From: a gamma proteobacterium symbiont of Stewartia floridana
Lineage (GTDB): Bacteria; Pseudomonadota; Gammaproteobacteria; Chromatiales; Chromatiaceae
Assembly (NCBI GenBank): GCA_003676145.1
Contig: NAUB01000025.1
Span: 62,001 to 126,000, forward strand
Length of the DNA stretch: 64,000 nt
Reading direction: 5' to 3'
In this document: piece after piece, positions 33,953-43,604 of the stretch
How positions within the stretch are numbered: the first letter of the stretch is position 1
Layout: each line of letters opens with the position of its first letter
Position numbers and translations under genes: made by a program
The notes under the pieces: model-generated
The model's database searches: none
What the model was told of the DNA's origin: nothing
What the model saw: only the letters and a program-made list of their open reading frames with translations

Positions 33953-35242
33953 ATGAAGCTCATAAAAACCCTGAATAACCTCGGTTTATTGGATCAAACG
34001 ATCCTTCCGCAAAACCTGACGCGCACACTTTTGACAACAGTGGTTGTCATCCTGTTGAGCAGCGGCTGTTCACTGTTGGAGATCTCGCAACAGAGCGAGG
34101 GTGTGAACCAGGCAGGAACCATCTCCGGCCATGTGGATATCGAGAGTGGCAGTGATGCACCGGTGACGATACTGCTTTTTACCAAACAGGAGTTTGCACC
34201 CCAGCTGGAGCGAAAATATGTTTTACAGGGGGCTGGTGAGTTTCGTTTCTATGCACAGGAAGGCACCTACTATGTTGCCGCATTTCAGGACACCAATCGG
34301 GACACGCTCTATCAGCAAACCGAACCGGCAGTCCTGCATGGTGGTACTGATCTGTTCAACGCAGCCCCTGTGGTCCTGCAGTCCAGTGGACATGTTGAAC
34401 TGGATAGACTGGTAATCAAAGGGCCGATTGCCAACCAAACAAACCGGGACAATATCTCTTTTGAGATTGAGCAGGACCATACGGGTGAGATTGCCTCTCT
34501 GGATGATCCTAGATTCTCCCGTGAGATCGGATCACTCGGACTATGGAAACCGATCTCGTTCATCGATCAGGTGGGTATTGGGCTCTATATGCTCAGTTCA
34601 TCGGAGGCGAAGCGGATTCCGGTGATCTTCATCCATGGTGCAGGTGGAACACCGCTGGAGTTTGTCGAATTGGTGAACAGCCTCGACAGTAAACGTTTTG
34701 AGCCCTGGGTGCTGCACTATCCAAGCGGTCTGAGGCTGGATATTGTCAGTGACTATCTGGTGAAGAGCATCAATCAGTTGGAGACCCAGTATCCCTTCGA
34801 CAACTTCTATCTGATTGCCCACAGTATGGGTGGGCTGGTGATGCGTTCAACGGTGAAGAAATATACCGAAAGTGAGCATCATCCTGTGATCGGGCTGACC
34901 ATGACCATCAACAGTCCCATGGACGGTATGGCCAGCGCCGAGTTCGGCGCCCGCTCATCCCCGATCGTGATTCCCTCCTGGAGGGACATTGCACAGAACA
35001 GCGAGTTCCTGCGCATCATCCGGGATTGGCCCTGGCCTGAGGAGATACCCTATCACCTTGTGTTCTCCTACCAGGGTGGTGACAGTGACGATGGGGTAGT
35101 TGATCTGGAGAGTCAGATCCCCCTGTCGTTGCAGGCTGAAGCGACACGCCTGTATGGTTTTAACGCCGGGCATGCAACGATTTTAACCAATCCGGTCTTT
35201 ATTCAGCGTTTTCAGAACATCCTTAACAACAGCTTATTGTGA
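33953..35242 (+). CDS. Lipoprotein alpha/beta hydrolase with N-terminal beta-sandwich
   Basis: 429 aa. A hydrophobic stretch ends in LLSSGC, a likely lipobox at about Cys39, preceded by an unusually long 23-residue N-region. Residues about 50-160 form a beta-sandwich of the Cna-B-like kind (GTYYVAAFQDTNRDTLYQQ). The hydrolase domain begins near 220 with IPVIFIHGAGGTP (oxyanion motif HG), has the nucleophile Ser291 in IAHSMGG, and a late His in GFNAGHATI. It resembles PGAP1-like lipases/esterases. The envelope location is inferred from the signal; the substrate is unknown. Confidence 0.82.
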   Translation: MKLIKTLNNLGLLDQTILPQNLTRTLLTTVVVILLSSGCSLLEISQQSEGVNQAGTISGHVDIESGSDAPVTILLFTKQEFAPQLERKYVLQGAGEFRFYAQEGTYYVAAFQDTNRDTLYQQTEPAVLHGGTDLFNAAPVVLQSSGHVELDRLVIKGPIANQTNRDNISFEIEQDHTGEIASLDDPRFSREIGSLGLWKPISFIDQVGIGLYMLSSSEAKRIPVIFIHGAGGTPLEFVELVNSLDSKRFEPWVLHYPSGLRLDIVSDYLVKSINQLETQYPFDNFYLIAHSMGGLVMRSTVKKYTESEHHPVIGLTMTINSPMDGMASAEFGARSSPIVIPSWRDIAQNSEFLRIIRDWPWPEEIPYHLVFSYQGGDSDDGVVDLESQIPLSLQAEATRLYGFNAGHATILTNPVFIQRFQNILNNSLL

Positions 35243-35245
35243 GTG

Positions 35246-36298
35246 TCAGGCGATGGTAACCTGGTTGTCCAGGTAGACGTCCTGAATGCTGTTAAGCAGC
35301 TCCACACCTTCACGCATGGGGCGTTGGAAGGCCTTGCGTCCCGAGATCATGCCCATACCCCCAGCCCGCTTGTTGATCACCGCGGTTCGTACCGCCTGGG
35401 CCAGATCACCCTGGCCCGATGAGGCACCACCGGAGTTGATCAATCCGGCGCGTCCCATGTAGCAGTTGGCAACCTGATAACGGACCAGATCAATCGGGTG
35501 TTCCGAGGTGAGCTCGCTATAGACCTTGTCGTGGGTCTTACCGAACTTGACGGCCTGATAACCCCTGTTGCCCTCTGCCTGCTTCTGCTTGACGATATCC
35601 GCGCCAATGGTGGCTGCCAGATGGTTGGCCTGACCGGTAAGGTCTGCCGAAGCGTGGTAGTCCACTCCATCCACCTTGAAGGCGCTGTTTCTCAAATAGG
35701 CCCAGAGCACGGTCACCATGCCCAGTTCATGGGCCTGCTGAAATGCCTCCGAGATCTCCATGATCTGGCGACGCGACTCCGGGGAGCCGTAGTAGATGGT
35801 GGCGCCAACCGCCACCGCACCCATATCGAAAGCCTGTTCCACCGATGCGAACAGGGTCTGGTCGTAGAGGGTCGGGTAGGTGAGCATCTCATTGTGATTC
35901 AGCTTGACCAGGAAGGGGATCTTGTGGGCATAGCGGCGTGATACCGAACTTAGTACGCCCAAAGTTGAGGCGACCGCGTTGCAGCCCCCCTCAATCGCCA
36001 GTTCGACGATTTTTGCAGGATCGAAGTAGATTGGATTCGGTGCAAAGGATGCGCCACCCGAGTGCTCGATGCCCTGGTCTACCGGCAGTATGGAGAGGTA
36101 ACCGCTACCCGCCAGACGGCCCGTATTGAAGAGGCCCTGAAGATTGCGCAAGACCCCGGGTTTGAGGTCCTTATCGGCAACAACCCGCTCCACATAGTCC
36201 GCTCCCGGCAACTGCAGCATGGATTGATCGATGGTCTTGCATTGGTGGCTCAACAGCTGATCCGCCTCAGAGCCGAGTAGGGTGGTGATATCGGTCAT
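35246..36298 (-). CDS. fbaB: Class I fructose-bisphosphate aldolase
   Basis: 350-aa DhnA/FbaB-type aldolase that cleaves fructose 1,6-bisphosphate through a Schiff-base lysine. It matches the enterobacterial FbaB closely from the first residues (MTDITTLLG) through [31 protein letters not shown] and [11 protein letters not shown]. The frame extends ten codons further upstream to 36328, but the internal ATG at 36298 gives the family length and N-terminus. Standalone gene, convergent with the hydrolase at 33953 (only 3 bp between the stops). Confidence 0.95.
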   Translation of the reverse strand: MTDITTLLGSEADQLLSHQCKTIDQSMLQLPGADYVERVVADKDLKPGVLRNLQGLFNTGRLAGSGYLSILPVDQGIEHSGGASFAPNPIYFDPAKIVELAIEGGCNAVASTLGVLSSVSRRYAHKIPFLVKLNHNEMLTYPTLYDQTLFASVEQAFDMGAVAVGATIYYGSPESRRQIMEISEAFQQAHELGMVTVLWAYLRNSAFKVDGVDYHASADLTGQANHLAATIGADIVKQKQAEGNRGYQAVKFGKTHDKVYSELTSEHPIDLVRYQVANCYMGRAGLINSGGASSGQGDLAQAVRTAVINKRAGGMGMISGRKAFQRPMREGVELLNSIQDVYLDNQVTIA

Positions 36299-36510
36299 GG
36301 CTTGTTCCAGATGGTTAATCCGCACCATGAGTATAGATAGTCTGAGGCGTTATGTAAGTGCTCGAACAGATCGTTTTATCCCGGTCTTTTGATACGGGCT
36401 GGAACTATCTGATAAGGAGAGTATTTTTAGTATATCTGTCATCACCTGCCTGTGTGTCTTGCGGATATCCAGACTATTGACCTTGAAGTGAACAATAGAG
36501 GAGACAGGCG

Positions 36511-36726
36511 ATGGAACAAGCGACCACAGCGTTGATTACAGGGGTATACAGCGGCATTGACAAAGCAGTAGCCTGGTCACGTAACAAACTTGAAACAATA
36601 CAGGTTGAACTGGGGTCTGAAGAGGGTGCCTGGGGTCAGTTTGATAGATCTGATTCGTCTCTCATTAGGCAAATTCTTTTTTATATTGGGATTTTAGGAG
36701 AACAGCTCCTTGATTCGAACCTATAG
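36511..36726 (+). CDS. Small hypothetical protein
   Basis: 71 aa with a good ribosome site (gaggag at 36499-36504). Mostly helical and acidic; no transmembrane helix, signal peptide or known motif. It precedes the lipase gene by about 60 bp and could be co-transcribed with it. Coding is supported only by the start context and the forward orientation. Confidence 0.45.
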   Translation: MEQATTALITGVYSGIDKAVAWSRNKLETIQVELGSEEGAWGQFDRSDSSLIRQILFYIGILGEQLLDSNL

Positions 36727-36788
36727 CCGTTGGATGGGTGTCAGCCCGGGGCTGTTTCGAGCGTTATCAGTAAACGAATTAAGTACAG

Positions 36789-37538
36789 ATGGGAAAAATG
36801 AAACAGAAACTGCTTCTTCTTACATTGGCTTCGCTGCTGATCGTTTTGTTGGTGCCGATCTGGCAAACCCCGGCTGAGTCCAGCGAACCCGGTAAAAAGG
36901 AAGTCGTTGTCGTATTGCATGGTCTGGCCCGCAGCAATACAGCGATGTGGCGCTTGAAACAGCGACTTGAAGAGGCAGACTTTCACGTGGAGACCATTGG
37001 CTATGCCTCTCTCAATCGAACATCTCAGCAGATAATCCAGGAGATCAGTCAGCAGATAAACGACTGCTGCCGCTCGATCAGCAACCGGGTCCATTTTGTC
37101 GGTCACTCTCTGGGTGGCTTACTGATACGCGCCTATCTGGTGGACAGCAGACCCGATAACCTGGGTCGAGTGGTCTTGATCGGCACACCCAACCGGGGAT
37201 CCGAGATTGCTGATTATGCAAACGGTAAATGGTGGGGCCATCTTGCCGGCCCGGCAGCGCTATCATTGGGAACCACCGAAGAGAGTTTTCCAAACACTCT
37301 GCCGGAACCGGATTATCCGGTGGGTGTTATTGCCGGGGTAAGGTCATCGGATAACGATGAACTGATTCCAGGTCTCGATGATGGGTTGGTTTCTGTGGAA
37401 TCCACCAAGCTGGATAAGATGCAGGATTTCATGGTTGTACCATCCGGACACTCGATGATGCGTTACAACAATCAAGTTGCAGACCAGACCATCCATTTTC
37501 TTCGCATGGGACGTTTCAATAAATCTGAAAATCTGTAA
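36789..37538 (+). CDS. Exported lipase/esterase of the alpha/beta-hydrolase fold
   Basis: 249 aa. N-terminal signal or anchor (KLLLLTLASLLIVLLVP, about 7-23). The fold core has VVVVLHGLARS (oxyanion motif), nucleophile Ser107 in VGHSLGG, and a late His in VPSGHSMM. Similar to triacylglycerol lipase/PGAP1-like proteins. An ATG three codons downstream (36798) is equally possible. It is the second serine hydrolase within 3 kb, but the two are not close paralogues by eye. Confidence 0.85.
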   Translation: MGKMKQKLLLLTLASLLIVLLVPIWQTPAESSEPGKKEVVVVLHGLARSNTAMWRLKQRLEEADFHVETIGYASLNRTSQQIIQEISQQINDCCRSISNRVHFVGHSLGGLLIRAYLVDSRPDNLGRVVLIGTPNRGSEIADYANGKWWGHLAGPAALSLGTTEESFPNTLPEPDYPVGVIAGVRSSDNDELIPGLDDGLVSVESTKLDKMQDFMVVPSGHSMMRYNNQVADQTIHFLRMGRFNKSENL

Positions 37539-37793
37539 CCGGCAGGTGATTGAAACTAAGCGCGATCAAATATCGCACTTTTCATGAGTTATTGGTGAAT
37601 GAACCCGGAGTTGTCTTAATATTTGAATGTCAGGGGATATGGGTTGTTTTACTGATCTCACTTTATCTATTGCATGCCTGGGGGGTGTTGCAGAAAGGGC
37701 TCTATTCACAATCACAAAGCCAGCAGAGCTGTTATCCACGCCAGTTAAAGATCAGAAGGGCACTATTCCCGAGGTTTGGATTCAGGAAACAAT

Positions 37794-40694
37794 TCAGGAC
37801 TGGTCACTTTCCGCAGTGGCTGGTTCAGTTTCGGTTGGTGGGCTGACAGAACTCTCTGCTTCTGCACCGGCTTCTGACTCACTGCTGGGAGCGGATTGGA
37901 CTTCTTCTCCAGCTGTCTCCTCCGGCATGTCGATTTCAAGCTCAACCGGTTTTTCACCGGTCTCGCTGTCTGCGCCACAGTTGGTTTGCTCCTCAGCAGA
38001 ACCGCAGGAAGGTGTTTCACCAGGCTTTTGCTTGGACTCGGCATCCCTATTGGCCATCTTCTCGAGCTCCTCGGCTTTCGAGCGCGCAGACTTGCGCAGC
38101 TTGATTTCGAATACCTGAAGGCCGGATGAACCTTTGTCCCGTGAATTCCTGTTGGACTGGCGATCAGAGCTCTTCTGCTGATCAAACAGGGAACTGCTGG
38201 ATGAGCCCAGGGTTGAAGATGGTGTGGGTGATTGTATGGAAACAAAGGGCAGGGCATCATCATCGATGATGCGGATCAAGGCTGTGCTTGGATCGGAAAT
38301 CACCGCACCGCCACCTGCGTTTGATAGTATCAGAGTAAAACTGCTCTCTTGTTCGTAGAGCGTATCATTGATGATATCGATGGTCAGAGTTCGACGGCTG
38401 AATCCTTCCGCAAAGGTCAATGTCCCACTGATCGATTGATAGTCCTCATCCGCAGTGGCTGAGCCGCCCAGCGTGCTGTATTCAACGGTGGCGGCGATAT
38501 CAAGGTTACCCTCACGAAAAACTGTCACTCTGAGTTGACCGGCGTTCTCTCTGACTTCGTAGCTGACGGACTCCAGTGAGATGGTCGCAAAATTGGTGTC
38601 TGGGTCATCATTCAGAATAGAGATGGTGGTTGAAGCCGGCGATCCGATCTCCGCATCACCATCCAACTCTGTGATCATGAGCTGGAATCGTTCGCTCTCT
38701 TCGAACAACTCATCGTCGATCAATTCAATCGAGATCTGCTTTTCGGTCTCTCCCGGTAGAAACCGGACTGTTGATTCAGTCTCGACAAAATCAACTTCTG
38801 CCAAAGCCGTATCAGCCACTGTCCGGTAGCCGACTTCGATGGTTCCTGCCGTACCACCTGTACGAACCAGACTGACAAGGGCCTCACCACGGGATTCGTT
38901 GACCGCCACTGAGATGGCGCTGAATGCAACTGTACCGGCACCGTCATCATCCAGGATGACCACCTCAACTTCACTCTGCTGCCCGAGGGCTGCATTGCCC
39001 CTGACATCACTCAGCAATATCTGAAAGTCTTCATTCTCTTCGTCATCACGGTCATTGATGATCGGTATCTCAATAGTGCGCAGAGTCTCCCCATCCGCGA
39101 AGGTCAAACGGCCGCTCTGGCTGACATAATCGGCACCGGCCTCGGCATCGTCATCACTGGTGGTATATTCAACGGAGACTTCGCCGTCACTGCTGCCTAC
39201 CCGCCTGACAGTGACGATCAGACGGTTGGTGTTTTCATCGACCGAGTATTGGCTTTCATTGAAGATCAGCAGACTTTGATCACCGGAGCCTGAATTGCCC
39301 AACAGCAGATCATAGGCCGCAGCCACATCGGCCAGGCCATAGCCGTATTGATCATCGGCACCGGCTTCACCCAGGTCGACTGCACTATCGTAAAGGGCGG
39401 TCTCGATCTGTGAGATTGGCGTATCGGGAAAGGCGCTCTTCAGCAGCGCCAGGGCGCCGGTTATATGCGGTGCGGCAAAAGAGGTGCCGGAAACCACGTT
39501 ATAGGCAACCGGAAGTCTGTCGGTGGTATAGACCTGTGAGCCCGGGGCTACCAGTTTCGGGTAGATTCCGCCATCACAGGCATTCGGACCACGACTGCTT
39601 TGAAACTCGATCTCATCCAGTATATCGATTGCGCCAACCGATAGTGATCCTGCGTTGTTCGCCGGACTGATACTGGTCTCTGCAAACGGGCCGTAGTTAC
39701 CCGCTGAAAAAACCACACCGATACCCGCTTCCCGTAACAGGCGAATATCCTCATCAAACTCCTGATAGCACTGGTTGATGGTGTTGGCGAATCCCCAGGA
39801 GTTGTTGACCAGGTGCGGGGCGTCATCTGTGAGTGGATCCCCATCAGGATCGAGCAGCCACTGAAACGCCAGATGGATCGCGCTGAGCGTGGTCTGGTTG
39901 GCGTTATCGAAGATGCGTGCCGCAATCCATTTGGCTTCAGGGGCCATACCCACCTGATAGCCGCTCTCATCACCGGCGAGGATCAAACCGAGTGCCTGAG
40001 TGCCATGTCCGACCAGGTCGATGGGCAACTCCTGATCGCCGTAGGGATCGAACCAGCTGTTGTCACCGCCACGCCAGCGGTCGGCCAGGTCCGGGTGATT
40101 CACATCGACGCCGGAATCCATGATCCCGACAACAACCCCTTCGCCCCGAATCTCCCTTTCCCAGAGCCTTGCGGCATTCAGCTTCTCGATATTCCACTGG
40201 GGTTCGCTGTCGAAATCCTCCACTTCCGGGGTATTCATGGTCAGACGCATGTCTGCAGTGACCCGCTCGACTCCGGGGAGTGCTGCGATCTCATCGATCA
40301 TCTCAGGGGGGATATCAAGCGCGATGCCGTTGATCGTCCAGAGCGACTTCAGTTTGCTTTTCACCCCATGCTTTCTCAGCAGTTCCGCCAACCTGGCTGA
40401 GGCATCACGAGTCTGCTGCTGGAGTCCGCTGAAGACACTTTGGCGAAACTGCTTGCGTTTCAGTGTCCGGCTCTCCTTGCGGCTCCGGTATTGCTCGGAT
40501 TTCAGGTGCTGTTCCTTCAACTCGCTGATCTTGTGCTGTTTTTCAAACCGCACGATCACCGCTACCCGATCATGCTCCGAGGCATCCGCAACCACTCTTT
40601 CCGCATTGGCAGTCAGTGCCGCCGCCGCAAAGAGCATCGGTTGGTAAAAGATGATGGCCGCCAGAACAACAGCGGTTGTAAATCGGTTAAGCAT
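37794..40694 (-). CDS. Subtilisin-like (S8) secreted protease with three Calx-beta domains
   Basis: 966-aa exported protease. Signal peptide at about 1-24, then an inhibitor/propeptide region (about 40-160, VAVIVRFEKQH, IPPEMIDEIAALPGVERV). The S8 domain has Asp193 (IMDSGVDV), His230 (GHGTQ) and Ser405 (GTSFAAP). Three Calx-beta repeats follow (about 477-813), similar in style to those of the protein at 20683. The last 150 residues are a Ser/Lys/Glu-rich low-complexity tail without a transmembrane helix. Transcribed away from the T2SS operon, with which it shares a 485-bp control region; it is a good candidate T2SS substrate, which is inference. Confidence 0.92.
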   Translation of the reverse strand: MLNRFTTAVVLAAIIFYQPMLFAAAALTANAERVVADASEHDRVAVIVRFEKQHKISELKEQHLKSEQYRSRKESRTLKRKQFRQSVFSGLQQQTRDASARLAELLRKHGVKSKLKSLWTINGIALDIPPEMIDEIAALPGVERVTADMRLTMNTPEVEDFDSEPQWNIEKLNAARLWEREIRGEGVVVGIMDSGVDVNHPDLADRWRGGDNSWFDPYGDQELPIDLVGHGTQALGLILAGDESGYQVGMAPEAKWIAARIFDNANQTTLSAIHLAFQWLLDPDGDPLTDDAPHLVNNSWGFANTINQCYQEFDEDIRLLREAGIGVVFSAGNYGPFAETSISPANNAGSLSVGAIDILDEIEFQSSRGPNACDGGIYPKLVAPGSQVYTTDRLPVAYNVVSGTSFAAPHITGALALLKSAFPDTPISQIETALYDSAVDLGEAGADDQYGYGLADVAAAYDLLLGNSGSGDQSLLIFNESQYSVDENTNRLIVTVRRVGSSDGEVSVEYTTSDDDAEAGADYVSQSGRLTFADGETLRTIEIPIINDRDDEENEDFQILLSDVRGNAALGQQSEVEVVILDDDGAGTVAFSAISVAVNESRGEALVSLVRTGGTAGTIEVGYRTVADTALAEVDFVETESTVRFLPGETEKQISIELIDDELFEESERFQLMITELDGDAEIGSPASTTISILNDDPDTNFATISLESVSYEVRENAGQLRVTVFREGNLDIAATVEYSTLGGSATADEDYQSISGTLTFAEGFSRRTLTIDIINDTLYEQESSFTLILSNAGGGAVISDPSTALIRIIDDDALPFVSIQSPTPSSTLGSSSSSLFDQQKSSDRQSNRNSRDKGSSGLQVFEIKLRKSARSKAEELEKMANRDAESKQKPGETPSCGSAEEQTNCGADSETGEKPVELEIDMPEETAGEEVQSAPSSESEAGAEAESSVSPPTETEPATAESDQS

Positions 40695-41179
40695 GCCTGA
40701 TTCGCCACAAAAGACGATTAATTCCTCGAATGCGCAGATACCCTTTATATAAGGTTCACTCTGACAGTGAATTAACTATATTCTCTGTACATATCGGGCG
40801 ATATGCTGACTACTACTACCAGTGGATGAGGTCTATTACTACCTTGGGTGCAGTGAACGGGCTTCCTAAGTGATCAGTGTGAATTAATAACTGTTTGTTA
40901 TTATTGATAATTAAGTATATCAGTGATTACACTGGACTGTAGCTGCCATGGTAGGGTAATTATGCATCAAAGGTAAGGAGTTACCCCATATGCAAATACA
41001 CCCTCCCATCAATCATACTATTCACTGATATCTGCTGAGATAGTGATAGGAGATTTCTGATCAGATCTGAGGCAATGGATTGAGTGGGTTCTGCTGCTGT
41101 GCATTAGCTTGAATGGCCGTCAGGACTCTGATTTTCTGAACAGTTGCGAGTTGTATAGGAATAGATCACAGGAAAGCCA
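40695..41179. other. Divergent control region between S8 protease and T2SS operon
   Basis: 485 bp, AT-rich in the middle. It should hold the promoters for both the protease and gspD. A 12-codon mini-ORF at about 40990 (starting MQIHPPINH) has a strong ribosome site (aaggag) but no attenuator-like structure. No terminator or clean operator was recognised. Confidence 0.4.
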
Positions 41180-43402
41180 ATGGGTAAAAGATTTAACAGT
41201 TTTTCGGTAGTTATGCTGTCAGCACTCATGACAATGCTACTGGCTTCCTGCGCCCAGCAGCCCAAGGTGGATGAGTCTGCCGAAGGTGATGGGGTGACTT
41301 ACTTCAATCAGCAGCGTCCCGAGCTGCCGACCTCAACTGCGGGTGATCAGAATGAACTGGTGCTTTCACAGGAGGTGAAACGTGAACCTGAGTTTTTTGT
41401 CCGTGAGGGCAGCGGTGAATTCATCAACCGTAAGGCTCAGGCAAGATCACACAGTCAACCGGCGAAAGGGGACATCACCCTGAACTTCGAGGCGGTTGAT
41501 CTGCGGGAAGTGGTAAAGGTGATCTTCGAGGAGATTCTGCGGGAAAACTATCTGATCGACGATAAGGTTCAGGGAAAGGTTACCATCCACACTACCTATC
41601 CGGTCAGTACAGAGTCCGTATTACCGATTCTCGAGAACATCCTGCAGATGAATGGTGCGGTGATGGTGCGTAATGGTGCACTCTACAAGATTCTTCCAGC
41701 GGCGGACCTGCAAGGCATGGCGCTGAAACCCTCGGTAGGTCAGGGGCAGGCAAAAATGCGCGCCGGCCAGGGGGTACAGATCGTACCGCTGAAATACATC
41801 TCTGCCGTTGAGATGAAAAAGATTCTCGAATCCTTCACCACCAAGTCTGAACAGATCCGTATCGATCCAGGCAGAAATCTGATGATCCTCAGTGGATCCT
41901 ATCAGAAGATCAACAATCTGCTGCAAACCATCAAGATGTTCGATGTGGATTGGCTGAGTGGGATGTCCTTCGGCCTGATTCCCCTGAAATTCACCGATGC
42001 AAAGACTCTGACCGATGAGTTGAAAAATATTCTCGGGGATGGTGATGCCTCACCCTTGGGCAATATGATCAAGTTGATCCCGGTAGAAAGGCTGGGTGCG
42101 GTGATGGTGATCAGTCAGCAACCCAAATATATCGACGAAGCCCGCCGACTGATCGCTCAATTCGATCAGGGCAGTGACAAGTCGCCTGACCGCAGGCTCT
42201 ATGTCCACCACCTGAAAAACGGCAAAGCGGAAAATATCGCCTCGATTCTGCAGAGCATATTCGGCAATGAAGTGGCGGCTACAGAGTCCGCCGGTCCGCT
42301 CAGCAACAGCGATCCGTTGCTGCGTTCCAACGTACGTTCGCCGACAACCACCGGTATCGATCTGAAAAACAGCAATGCGGATCGGGAAGCTGCCTTGACC
42401 AAGGATCAGCCGACACTGGCTGCTGATGACCCAGCGGCGGCTCAATCCGAAGGCACGAAACCAGGTGGTGGTGCCGCATCGACTGCGACCATCATCGCCG
42501 ATCCTGACAACAATGCGATTCTGGTTATGGCCAGCCCCAAGGATTACCAGAAGATCAAAGCAACCATCACCCGGCTCGATGTGGCGCCCAAACAGGTGAT
42601 GATCGAGGCGACCATCGCCGAAGTGCAACTGTCTGACAACCTCAGTTACGGTGTGCGTTGGTTCTTCAATGGTTCCACTGGTGGCGGGCGTCCCTATCAG
42701 GGTGGTCTGGGCTCACCACTGCCCGACAGCGTTGGTGGTGATGGCTTTGCCCTGGGTCTGTTCAACAGCCTGAATGACCTGAAGGTATTTTTCGACATCC
42801 TCGAGAATGAGTCTTCAGTGAAGTTTCTCTCTGCCCCGCAGATCATGGTAATCGACAACCAGACCGCCAGTTTTCGGGTCGGTGATCAGATTCCGATCGT
42901 TACCCGCTCTTCACAGAGCACCACCGACCCTAACGCACCGATCGTCTCAGAGGTGCAGTTCCGCGATACCGGTACCCTGTTACAGATCACACCCCGTATC
43001 AACGAAGGTGGCATGGTAACCCTTGAGGTGAGTCAGGAGGTGAGTACTCCAGGCTCAGCGCCTGCGATCGGCGGTGGCGGCAATGTGGCAATCTCTCAAC
43101 GTACCATTGAGAGTACGGTTGTGGTGCATGACGGCCAGACTGTGGTGCTGGGCGGTTTGATCCGGGAGAACACCAGCAGTGGCCAGGCCGGTATCCCCGG
43201 TTTGATGCATATCCCACTGCTCGGCAGTCTGTTCAGCAGCACAACCAAGGATGTCAGTCGTACCGAGCTGATTATCACCCTGACGCCAAAAGTGGTACGG
43301 AATCCGCAGGAAGCCTTTGATATCTCCCAGGAGCTGAGAGACAAAATCAAAGAAGCCACCCTGTTTCAGGATGACTTCTACCGGCGTCGCGCCGTGCAGT
43401 GA
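41180..43402 (+). CDS. gspD: Type II secretion secretin GspD
   Basis: 740-aa outer-membrane secretin that forms the exit pore of the T2SS. Lipoprotein signal with Cys24 (MLLASC). N0-N3 ring domains run to about 450, with a low-complexity Ser/Asp/Ala insert (about 370-440) inside the last N domain. The C-terminal secretin domain has VKFLSAPQIMVIDNQTA, GDQIPIVTRS and GIPGLMHIPLLGSLFSS. First gene of the T2SS operon; 202 bp separate it from gspE. Confidence 0.94.
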   Translation: MGKRFNSFSVVMLSALMTMLLASCAQQPKVDESAEGDGVTYFNQQRPELPTSTAGDQNELVLSQEVKREPEFFVREGSGEFINRKAQARSHSQPAKGDITLNFEAVDLREVVKVIFEEILRENYLIDDKVQGKVTIHTTYPVSTESVLPILENILQMNGAVMVRNGALYKILPAADLQGMALKPSVGQGQAKMRAGQGVQIVPLKYISAVEMKKILESFTTKSEQIRIDPGRNLMILSGSYQKINNLLQTIKMFDVDWLSGMSFGLIPLKFTDAKTLTDELKNILGDGDASPLGNMIKLIPVERLGAVMVISQQPKYIDEARRLIAQFDQGSDKSPDRRLYVHHLKNGKAENIASILQSIFGNEVAATESAGPLSNSDPLLRSNVRSPTTTGIDLKNSNADREAALTKDQPTLAADDPAAAQSEGTKPGGGAASTATIIADPDNNAILVMASPKDYQKIKATITRLDVAPKQVMIEATIAEVQLSDNLSYGVRWFFNGSTGGGRPYQGGLGSPLPDSVGGDGFALGLFNSLNDLKVFFDILENESSVKFLSAPQIMVIDNQTASFRVGDQIPIVTRSSQSTTDPNAPIVSEVQFRDTGTLLQITPRINEGGMVTLEVSQEVSTPGSAPAIGGGGNVAISQRTIESTVVVHDGQTVVLGGLIRENTSSGQAGIPGLMHIPLLGSLFSSTTKDVSRTELIITLTPKVVRNPQEAFDISQELRDKIKEATLFQDDFYRRRAVQ

Positions 43403-43604
43403 GCGTTGCATAGCTGGGCGCTCGGCCTTGGAGTTACCAGTCGACCGGTCGCGACGGTGTAGGTACAGCCTATAACCACGGCCCTATCCCTACTGTCTGG
43501 CGTTTGCAATATGGCGCTAAAGGATCTATCCCATTGGTACGCTACAATAGTGTGTAGCTATACAATGAGCATGAACTATTCGGCAGTTCGAAAACAGGCA
43601 TGGG

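Noticed and set aside
37550-37846. 98-codon forward ORF after the lipase
   Set aside because: It overlaps the end of the S8 protease gene, has no ribosome site, and its coding character follows from the antisense gene.
40990-41028. 12-codon leader peptide before the T2SS operon
   Set aside because: Good ribosome site but no run of regulatory codons and no terminator/antiterminator pair.
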